A stretch of 64,000 bases of DNA from VAZQ01 sp046733355 (GTDB taxonomy: Bacteria; Pseudomonadota; Alphaproteobacteria; Rhizobiales; Xanthobacteraceae). The position numbers were made by a program, and so were the translations under genes. The notes beneath the pieces were generated by a model, which had not been told where the DNA came from, did no database searches, and saw only the letters and a program-made list of their open reading frames with translations. Location of the stretch: contig JBKPOZ010000017.1 in NCBI GenBank assembly GCA_046733355.1, positions 31,722-95,721 of the forward strand, read 5' to 3'. The number at the start of each line of letters is the position of its first letter. Within the stretch, counting starts at the first letter, position 1. Of this stretch, positions 7,482-14,874 are shown in pieces.

Positions 7482-10400
7482 TCACTGCTCGGCTGAAGCG
7501 AGGAGGGATGCGTTGCCTCCGGATGCGGCGGTATTGACCGCGACCACCTGCTCGTTCGCGAAGCGTCTCAGATAGTTTGGACCGCCTGCCTTGGGGCCGG
7601 TGCCGGAAAGACCGGTGCCGCCGAACGGCTGCGTGCCGACAACCGCTCCGATCATGTTGCGGTTGACATAAACATTGCCGTTGGCCAGTCGCGCCACGAT
7701 GCGCTCGACGGTCGATTCGATGCGCGAGTGAATGCCGAGCGTCAGACCAAACCCGTTCTCGGCGATATCGTCAAGCAGGCGATCAAGTCCGTCAGCAGGC
7801 CAGCGCACGACGTGGAGAATCGGCCCGAACACTTCTTCTTTCAGGTCGCGGGCGCGATCGAGCATCACGACAGTGGGAGGCACGAAGTAGCCCGCCTGCG
7901 GAAGCGGTTTGCCCTGGCTCCATCGGAAGCGCACACGACCTTTGGTTTGCATGCCTGCAATCCAGCGGTCGAGTCTTTCTTTCGCGTCCGCGTCGATCAC
8001 CGGCCCTACGTGGGTAGACAGCTCGCGCGGGTCGCCCACAGCGAGCTCACGCGCAGCGCCCGTGATCATGTCGATGATCGGTTCTGCTACATCCTCCTGG
8101 ACGCAGAGAAGCCGCAACGCGGAGCAGCGCTGGCCGACCGAGCGAAATGACGAGGTGATGACGTCATCGGTCACCTGCTCGGGCAGGGCCGTAGCATCGA
8201 CGATCATGGGATTGATGCCGCCGGTTTCCCCAATCAGCGGCACGATCGCGGCATCTCTTTCGGCAAGACAACGGTTGATCGCGCGACCGACCTCCGTGGA
8301 TCCGGTGAAGGCAACGCCGGCGACGGCCGAATGCGTGACGAGTGCCGCGCCGATGCGGCCGTCGCCCGGCACGAGATGCAGCGCCGTTGCGGGAATGCCG
8401 GCTGCATGCAGGAAGCGCACCGCCTCGCTCGCAACGAGCGGGGTCTGCTCGGCGGGCTTCGCAACAACCGCATTGCCGGCGACCAGCGCCGCACACACCT
8501 GCCCAAGAAAGATCGCCAGAGGAAAATTCCACGGGCTGATGCAGACGAAGGCGCCGCGTCCTCGATAGCGCAGCTCGTTGGATTCTCCGGTCGGCCCGGG
8601 CATCGTCTGGGCAATCAGCGTGTGCCTGGCCTGTGCCGCATAATAGCGGCACAAATCCACTGCCTCGCGCACCTCGGCGAGAGCGTCATCGAGCGTTTTG
8701 CCTCCCTCCAACTGCAGGAGCGCAATCAACCCTGCGCGGTGTGCCTCCAGAAGATCGCTGGCGCGTTCGAGCGCAGCTGCGCGGACTTCTACCGACGTGT
8801 CGTCCCATGCGCGAAAGCCTGCACGGGCCAGCTCCATGGCCTCGCTCGCCACCACTTGCGTGGCCTCGATCACCCGACCCGCCACACTGCCATCAACCGG
8901 CGAGACTACCGGCCGCGCCACACCGGTCCGCGCCGAGCCGTTCAGGAGCGGCACTGCCTCAACGGCACTCTGCGCGCGGCTAATTTCCGTAAGCAGAGTG
9001 GCGAGGCTTGCGCGGTCCCCGAATTCGACGCCCGATGAGTTGCGCCGCTCCGGCGCATAAAGGTCGCGCGGCAAGGGAATGTGCGGATTTCTCGCGTGCG
9101 AGGCTTCTCCGATCCGCCGCTCGGGCCTTTCGAGAATTGTTGCAATGGGAACAGCGCGATCGGCAGCAACGGAAACGAATGACGAATTGGCGCCATTCTC
9201 CAGAAGCCGGCGGACCAGATACGCGAGCAGATCGCGGTGACTTCCAACGGGCGCATAGACGCGCACGCTCGCGGCCGGCTCTCTCGCCAGCAGCAGCTCA
9301 TAGAGCACCTCGCCCATCCCGTGCAGGCGCTGAAACTCGTAGCCGTCCACGCCACCTGCATCCGCGATCACGCTCGCGACGGTGAGCGCATTGTGGGTGG
9401 CGAATTGCGGGTAAATGTCGGGACGGCACGCGAGCAGCTTGCGCATGCAATGATCGAAACAGAGATCGGTCATGGCTTTGCGGGTGAATACCGGATAATC
9501 GCTCAGGCCACGTTCCTGGGCGCGCTTTATCTCGGTATCCCAATAGGCGCCCTTCACCAGCCGCACCATGATGCGCCGGTTGAGTGCTGCCGCGCTTTGC
9601 GCGAGCCAATCGATCACCGCAGGTGCGCGCTTCTGGTACGCCTGCACGGCAATTCCAAAACCATCCCATCCGCGCAGAAATGGCTCGGCAAGCACGAGCG
9701 CAAACAGCTCGAGCGTGAGCTCCAGCCGGTCCGCCTCCTCGGCATCGATCGTGAAGTTCAGCTCGTGATCGCGCGCAAGGCGGGCCAGATGGACGAGCTT
9801 GGGTGTGAGCTCATGCAGCACGCGCTCTCGCGAAATGGGTTCGAAGCGAGGATGCAGGGCCGAGAGTTTGACGGAAATGCCGGGGCGTTCCGGCAGCGCG
9901 CGCCCACCCGCGCGAGCGCCGATCGCGGCGATCGCAGCCGCATAGGAAACAAAATAGCGCTCCGCGTCGGCCCCGTTGCGCGCCCCCTCCCCGAGCATGT
10001 CAAACGAATAACGCAACTCGCCGTGCGCACCTGCGCGGTTGAGCGCCTCGTCGATGTTCTGCCCGATGATGAAATGCGAGCCCAGAAGCCGCATGGCCTG
10101 GCGTGTCGCGGCGCGCAGCGCGGGAAGCCCCAGCCGCTTGAGCAGGCTCTCCAGAATAGTTTCCGGGGTTTCTCCCGGGTGAATGATGCGCGCGGTGACG
10201 CCCAGCGTCCAGGCGGAAGCGGAGACAAGGAAAGCGTCGGATTTCACATCGTGCGCCGACCAGTGGCCGCGCGCGAGCTTGTCCTCGATCAGGCGATCGG
10301 CGGTCGTCGCATCGGGCACACGCAGCAGTGCTTCCGCCAGCACCATGAGCGCGAGCCCCTCCTTCGTCGACAAGGAATAGGCGTGCAGGAAATCCTCGAC

Positions 10401-10577
10401 GCCGCCGAGGCCGCCCGTTCTTTCCCGAATGCCCTCGATCAGGCCTGTTGCATAGGCGTCAATCCAGCGCTCAGTCGACGGCGCACGCGTCGCCCGCTTG
10501 AGCAGCTCAGCCGCGACGCTCTCATCGGAGGGGGCATAAGGGGCGCCGAACGGGGGCGCCATGGAGTCAGCCGCCAT
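7482..10577 (-). CDS. putA: Bifunctional proline dehydrogenase / P5C dehydrogenase PutA
   Basis: PutA oxidises proline to P5C (FAD) and then P5C to glutamate (NAD+) at the inner face of the membrane. An N-terminal helical arm is followed by the proline dehydrogenase barrel ('RLVKGAYWDTEIK' with the substrate-site Lys) and the aldehyde dehydrogenase half ('ISPWNFPLAIFLGQ', 'GETGG', nucleophile Cys in 'GQRCSALRLL'). There is no N-terminal ribbon-helix-helix, so this is the short, non-DNA-binding type. ATG 10577 is preceded by GAAGGGAG with 8-base spacing; ATG 10619 and TTG 10634 would lengthen it without a clear binding site. A 203-base gap separates it from divergent ndvA. Confidence 0.95.
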   Translation of the reverse strand: MAADSMAPPFGAPYAPSDESVAAELLKRATRAPSTERWIDAYATGLIEGIRERTGGLGGVEDFLHAYSLSTKEGLALMVLAEALLRVPDATTADRLIEDKLARGHWSAHDVKSDAFLVSASAWTLGVTARIIHPGETPETILESLLKRLGLPALRAATRQAMRLLGSHFIIGQNIDEALNRAGAHGELRYSFDMLGEGARNGADAERYFVSYAAAIAAIGARAGGRALPERPGISVKLSALHPRFEPISRERVLHELTPKLVHLARLARDHELNFTIDAEEADRLELTLELFALVLAEPFLRGWDGFGIAVQAYQKRAPAVIDWLAQSAAALNRRIMVRLVKGAYWDTEIKRAQERGLSDYPVFTRKAMTDLCFDHCMRKLLACRPDIYPQFATHNALTVASVIADAGGVDGYEFQRLHGMGEVLYELLLAREPAASVRVYAPVGSHRDLLAYLVRRLLENGANSSFVSVAADRAVPIATILERPERRIGEASHARNPHIPLPRDLYAPERRNSSGVEFGDRASLATLLTEISRAQSAVEAVPLLNGSARTGVARPVVSPVDGSVAGRVIEATQVVASEAMELARAGFRAWDDTSVEVRAAALERASDLLEAHRAGLIALLQLEGGKTLDDALAEVREAVDLCRYYAAQARHTLIAQTMPGPTGESNELRYRGRGAFVCISPWNFPLAIFLGQVCAALVAGNAVVAKPAEQTPLVASEAVRFLHAAGIPATALHLVPGDGRIGAALVTHSAVAGVAFTGSTEVGRAINRCLAERDAAIVPLIGETGGINPMIVDATALPEQVTDDVITSSFRSVGQRCSALRLLCVQEDVAEPIIDMITGAARELAVGDPRELSTHVGPVIDADAKERLDRWIAGMQTKGRVRFRWSQGKPLPQAGYFVPPTVVMLDRARDLKEEVFGPILHVVRWPADGLDRLLDDIAENGFGLTLGIHSRIESTVERIVARLANGNVYVNRNMIGAVVGTQPFGGTGLSGTGPKAGGPNYLRRFANEQVVAVNTAASGGNASLLASAEQ

Positions 10578-10780
10578 GGCTGCTGCTCCCTTCGACAATG
10601 CCAGAATTGGATCGCCCATGCGCCGCTTGCTCAAACGATACCATGCCGCACGCTACACATAAGTCGTGGCAGCCGTATTTGGCACGGGTCATCTTGCGCT
10701 TTCGCGCAGCATGTTCTCTTCTCCCGCAAGTGTTGTTGAAAACGAGCCAGCGGTGAACTGAGGGAGGCTCTGGCAGGCAA

Positions 10781-12595
10781 ATGCGCGGCGGTGCCATGAA
10801 GCTCCTTCACACCTATTTGCGCGTGCTCGAGCTGCTCGGCCCTGAGGTACGCCTCGGCTGGATTCTGGCGCTTGCCAATCTGGCGCTCGCTTCTGCGATG
10901 TTTCTCGAGCCGATCCTGTTCGGCCGTATCATCGACACCCTCGCCAACGCGCAAGGACGTCTGGACCAGCTGGCATCGACGCCGTTGCTGGTTCTGGTGG
11001 GAGCCTGGGTCGGCTTTGGGCTCTTCATCATCATCTGCAGCACGCTTGTGGCGCTGCACGCCGACCGGCTTGCGCATCGCCAGTATCAGGTGGTGCGCAC
11101 GAGTTTCTTCGAGCACGTGCTGCAGCTCCCGCTGAGCTATCACACCGGCTCCCATTCCGGGCGGCTTCTGAAGGTGATGCTTACCGGGACGAACACCCTG
11201 TGGGCGATGTGGCTTGCCTTCTTTCGCGATCATTTCGCCAGCTTCGTCTCGCTCATCGTGCTGCTGCCGCTCACGTTATTCATAAACTGGCGGTACGGGC
11301 TGCTGTTGATCGCCTTATGCGCCGGCTTTGCCGCGCTGATCGCGCTCATTGTGGGTAAGACCGAGCAGATGCAGAGCAAGGTGGAGCGGGTCCACACGCT
11401 CGTCGCCGAGCGCACGACCGACACGCTTGGCAATATTGCGCTGGTGCAGAGCTTCGCGCGCGTTGAGCTCGAAGTCGCGGGGATGCGGAAGATGGGCGAG
11501 GAAGTGCTCAGCGTCCAGTTCCCCGCGCTGTCCTGGTGGGCTTTGGCGAGCGTGGTCACCCGCGCCTCGACCACCCTGACCATGCTTTCGATCCTCATCC
11601 TCGGCGTGTTTTTCTACGTGCATGGCCGCACCACCGTGGGCGAGATCGTGATGTTCATGAGCTTCGCGGGGCTATTGATCTCGCGCCTTGAGCAGGTGGT
11701 GAATTTTGCCAACCACATGGTCATGGACGCTCCCAAGCTGCAGGAATTCTTCGATGTGCTCGACACAGATTCAGCCGTGCGCGACCGCCCGGATGCGATC
11801 GATCCAGGCCGGGTGCGCGGCCTGATCGAATTCTGCGATGTGTCCTTTTCCTATGACGGCAAGCGGGCTGCGGTCATCGATCTGAGCTTCACGGCACTGC
11901 CCGGCGACACCGTCGCTCTGGTGGGAGCGACGGGCGCGGGGAAATCCACCGCGCTCGCGCTTCTGCACCGCGTGTTCGATCCCCAGTCGGGAGTCATCAA
12001 GGTCGATGGTATGGATATTCGCGGGCTCACGCTTGCCGGGCTGCGGCGCAATATCGGCGTGGTCTTCCAGGAGGTGCTGCTGTTCAACCGCTCGGTTGCC
12101 GAAAACCTGCGCGTGGGCAAACCGGATGCCAGCGAGGAGGAGTTGCGCGAAGCGTGCGAGCGGGCGCAGGTTCTTGATGTGATCGAGCGCCAGGAGCACG
12201 GGCTCGACACCCTGGCGGGTGAACGAGGCCGTCTGTTTTCCGGCGGCGAGCGCCAGCGCCTGTCAATTGCACGCGCGCTGCTCAAGAATCCTCCGATCCT
12301 CATCTTGGACGAGGCGACGAGCGCGCTTGACGCGATCACCGAAGCGCGCGTGCATGCCGCACTCGCGGAGGTGATGAAAGGGCGCACCACATTCGTTATC
12401 GCGCACCGGCTCGCCACGGTCCGCAACGCGAACCGAATCCTGGTGTTCGACGCCGGGCGCATCATCGAAAGCGGCAGCTTCGACGAGCTGGTGCGGCGAG
12501 GCGGTCATTTTGCGGAGCTCGCGCGCAGCCAGTTCATGGGCGAGGCGGCAGCCCAGGGCACCCCCCGGCGGACCGGGGCATTCGCCGAGACGTGA
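10781..12595 (+). CDS. ndvA: Cyclic beta-glucan ABC exporter, NdvA-type (fused permease/ATPase)
   Basis: The 604-residue half-transporter has an ABC type I exporter membrane domain (about residues 20-320, six hydrophobic segments) followed by the ATPase: Walker A 'GATGAGKS', Q-loop 'VVFQE', signature 'SGGERQR', Walker B 'ILILDEAT' and switch His in 'VIAHRL'. The start 'LRVLELLGPEVRLGWILALAN' is typical of the NdvA/ChvA exporters of cyclic beta-1,2-glucan in Rhizobiales; the assignment rests on that resemblance. Start at ATG 10781 after AGGGAGG (13 bases upstream); ATG 10796 is an alternative. Its stop overlaps the next gene, a membrane glycosyltransferase, which suggests coupling. Confidence 0.85.
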   Translation: MRGGAMKLLHTYLRVLELLGPEVRLGWILALANLALASAMFLEPILFGRIIDTLANAQGRLDQLASTPLLVLVGAWVGFGLFIIICSTLVALHADRLAHRQYQVVRTSFFEHVLQLPLSYHTGSHSGRLLKVMLTGTNTLWAMWLAFFRDHFASFVSLIVLLPLTLFINWRYGLLLIALCAGFAALIALIVGKTEQMQSKVERVHTLVAERTTDTLGNIALVQSFARVELEVAGMRKMGEEVLSVQFPALSWWALASVVTRASTTLTMLSILILGVFFYVHGRTTVGEIVMFMSFAGLLISRLEQVVNFANHMVMDAPKLQEFFDVLDTDSAVRDRPDAIDPGRVRGLIEFCDVSFSYDGKRAAVIDLSFTALPGDTVALVGATGAGKSTALALLHRVFDPQSGVIKVDGMDIRGLTLAGLRRNIGVVFQEVLLFNRSVAENLRVGKPDASEEELREACERAQVLDVIERQEHGLDTLAGERGRLFSGGERQRLSIARALLKNPPILILDEATSALDAITEARVHAALAEVMKGRTTFVIAHRLATVRNANRILVFDAGRIIESGSFDELVRRGGHFAELARSQFMGEAAAQGTPRRTGAFAET

Positions 12596-14010
12596 GGGGC
12601 CTCGAGAGTTCTGCTCCCCCTCAGCCCAGACCTGTCCCCGTCGGGGAAAGGGAGCATGCTGGAGCGCGCTCCGCGACCGGACGCTCACTGCTTGCCACGT
12701 TCGTTCTCGCGGTTGTCATTCGGCTGAGCAACGTGGCGCTGCTCGACAATCCAGGCGGTTTTTTTGCCGAATCCGACACGCTCACCTATTGGGCGCTGGG
12801 GATGGCGCTGGCTCACCCGGACAGCTTCTGGTCAACTTTATGCTCGCTCACGGACCGCATGCCGCTCTATCCGCTGATGCTTGCGGGCATGCAAAGCGTG
12901 TTTGGCAATGCTCCGCGCGTGGTGGCGTTCGCACAAGGGGCCCTGGATGCGAGCACTTGCGTGCTCATTGCTGCACTCGGCTCGCTGGTTGCGCCGCGCG
13001 TGGGGCTGCTGGCCGGAATGCTGGCAGCATTCTCGATGACACTGATCGTGCTGAGCAGTCAAATCCTCACCGACACCCTGTTTGTTTTCTTTCTCGCGCT
13101 GTGGCTCCTGTGCACCGCACGATTCCTGATCGCGCCAACGACAGCGCTGGCGATCCTGGCCGGGCTTGCAGCAGGCCTTGCGCTCATCACCCGCTCGGCC
13201 ATTGCATTGCTGCTGATCGCAGCCGTGCCGGTGATGTTTGCCGGCGCATTGGCGCACAACCGGCGCACCATCCGCGCATTGCTCGCTGCAGGTCTATTCG
13301 CGGTGAGCGCGACAGCGCCGGTGCTCCCCGTGTTGTGGCGCAACGCATCCGTGTATCACGCGCTGAGCCTCACTTCGCAGACGGGCGACCATCTCGCTTT
13401 CTGGATCGTGCCGCTAGTGGCCCAACGCGCAGATGGCACTCCCTATCAGGAAACGGTGAAACAGATGCAGGGGCTCTACCGGGAGCGCCTGGCGCAGCGG
13501 CCGGTGAGCGAGCAAGCCAATCCGTTTGTGCAATCGAGCGTGAAGGCTGCCGTCGCTCGGCAAGCCATGGCGCGCCTGCCGCTCTCCGCCTTTGCCGAGG
13601 CGTGGATCGAAGGCATCGTCGTCAATCTTGCTTCTCCGGCATTGCTCGCGGACTCACGCGTGCGCGCTTTGCCGAAACCGAATTTCTACGCCATGCCGGG
13701 CGCAAGCCTGTGGGAGCGGACGAAGGCTTACTTCCTGGATCATCCCGGGGTTTATCAGGCACTCCTCGCCGCCGGCCTGATGGCCATGGTGCCATTTATC
13801 GTTCTCGAGGTGGCCGGCCTCGTGATGCTGGCGCGCGGATTTCCGCGCGCAGCAGTTCTCGCAACCGGCGTGCTTGGCTATTTTCTTCTGCTCAGCGGGC
13901 CCGTGGCGGGCCCCAAATACCGCCTGCCGCTGGAGCCGGTGCTGCTCGTGCTCGCCGCCATCACCGTCGCGGCGGTGGCGGACCGCTACATCAAGCGCAG
14001 ACCGGAGTGA
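12592..14010 (+). CDS. GT-C family membrane glycosyltransferase (GT39/ArnT-like)
   Basis: The 472-residue protein has about ten hydrophobic segments. After the first one come the acidic 'FAESDTLTYW' loop and 'DRMPLYPLMLAGMQ', as expected for polyprenol-phosphate-sugar-dependent GT-C enzymes of the PMT/ArnT type, working at the periplasmic face. The GTG start overlaps the ndvA stop by four bases (GTGA). No other start exists before the first membrane segment, so the Pro/Arg-rich N-terminus (residues about 7-24) is translated; it looks like a short dispersed GC-rich repeat. Donor and acceptor are unknown. Confidence 0.8.
   Translation: MRGLESSAPPQPRPVPVGEREHAGARSATGRSLLATFVLAVVIRLSNVALLDNPGGFFAESDTLTYWALGMALAHPDSFWSTLCSLTDRMPLYPLMLAGMQSVFGNAPRVVAFAQGALDASTCVLIAALGSLVAPRVGLLAGMLAAFSMTLIVLSSQILTDTLFVFFLALWLLCTARFLIAPTTALAILAGLAAGLALITRSAIALLLIAAVPVMFAGALAHNRRTIRALLAAGLFAVSATAPVLPVLWRNASVYHALSLTSQTGDHLAFWIVPLVAQRADGTPYQETVKQMQGLYRERLAQRPVSEQANPFVQSSVKAAVARQAMARLPLSAFAEAWIEGIVVNLASPALLADSRVRALPKPNFYAMPGASLWERTKAYFLDHPGVYQALLAAGLMAMVPFIVLEVAGLVMLARGFPRAAVLATGVLGYFLLLSGPVAGPKYRLPLEPVLLVLAAITVAAVADRYIKRRPE
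12612..12660. repeat. Possible dispersed GC-rich repeat (type D-like) inside a coding region
   Basis: A C-rich to G-rich segment with the small hairpin TCCCC-GTC-GGGGA resembles the C-rich repeats at 62478-62517 and 63786-63861. It falls in frame in the N-terminal tail of the glycosyltransferase. The resemblance is loose. Confidence 0.4.
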
Positions 14011-14031
14011 GCACGGAAAGCGCGTTGCGCC

Positions 14032-14778
14032 TTAGCGCACCGCCGCGAGTGCCGCACCAAGAATCGTCCGCGGTTTGTCAGCGGTGCCGCTTTGCACGAA
14101 CACCGCTGCCTCATCGATGCCATCGCCTGCAATGGACTGCACCGGAACCGTCCAGGATTTCGGCTGGCCGCTCCAGTCCCCCAATTTCACCCATTGCCGC
14201 GCGACGTTGCGATAGGTGATGGTACGGCCCTTGTTCTCGCCGCGCGCGATCGCAATCGTGGCGCTGCGAACCAGGCCGCACAACCACGCCTCGCCGCCAG
14301 CGGAGCCGTCTTTCGCCTCAGGCACCGCAACGACTATGCGGCCGTCCGCGAGGCCAAGCGTCAATCCCGCAAGCGACATCGCGCCCTGATTGCGGCTCTT
14401 GGCGAGTGCCTTTTCGATTGCCGCCTTGTCGCTTCCGAGCACATGCACGCTGCCGTTGATTACCGCTTGCGGCGTGTAGACCTGCCCGTCTCCGCGCGCA
14501 TGCGCATAAGCCTTTTGCCGGGCAGTATTGCGTGGCACGGCAAGTGTGTCCTTCCAGCCCAGATAGTCCCAGATATCAATCGGCACGCTTACCGCAACGA
14601 GAGACGGGTCGTTGGCAAGTTCGGCCAGGAGCGCGTCGGCAGGCGGACAGGAAGAGCAGCCCTGGCTTGTGAACAACTCTACTACGCCGCGCGGCTCGGT
14701 TTGCGCCAGGACGGCGCTGGAGCCGGCGCTGGAGGCGCAAAGGACGGCAAACGCATATGCGGCACAGCGATGCAACAT
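14032..14778 (-). CDS. DUF1223 secreted thioredoxin-like protein
   Basis: The 248-residue protein has a signal peptide (residues 1-25, cut near V-L-A) and the DUF1223 pattern. A thioredoxin-like 'VVELFTSQGCSSCPPAD' motif lies near residue 32, with a C-S-S-C pair, followed by 'IDIWDYLGWKD' and a 'YTPQAVINGSV' cis-Pro strand. The family is common in alphaproteobacteria and probably acts in periplasmic redox chemistry; no substrate is known. ATG 14778 follows GGGGGAAG at good spacing. It converges on the glycosyltransferase with a 21-base gap. Confidence 0.88.
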   Translation of the reverse strand: MLHRCAAYAFAVLCASSAGSSAVLAQTEPRGVVELFTSQGCSSCPPADALLAELANDPSLVAVSVPIDIWDYLGWKDTLAVPRNTARQKAYAHARGDGQVYTPQAVINGSVHVLGSDKAAIEKALAKSRNQGAMSLAGLTLGLADGRIVVAVPEAKDGSAGGEAWLCGLVRSATIAIARGENKGRTITYRNVARQWVKLGDWSGQPKSWTVPVQSIAGDGIDEAAVFVQSGTADKPRTILGAALAAVR

Positions 14779-14874
14779 TCGGGTCTTCCCCCGCGAAAGT
14801 TTCCCCAAGAGCGCAACTCTACGGAAGGTACACGATCACCCGCCAGTCACATCGAGGTGAGCCGATGCATGCGA

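Noticed and set aside
5815..7575. Long plus-strand open frame of 586 codons
   Set aside because: It runs antisense through three well-supported minus-strand genes (Cys-rich secreted protein, yqaA, hisE) and its product is a low-complexity Arg/Asp/Glu-rich sequence typical of a GC-rich shadow frame.
12510..14219. Plus-strand frame of 569 codons overlapping the glycosyltransferase
   Set aside because: The alternative frame at 12592 gives a coherent multi-span GT-C protein; this one is Arg/Gly/Ser-rich without structure.
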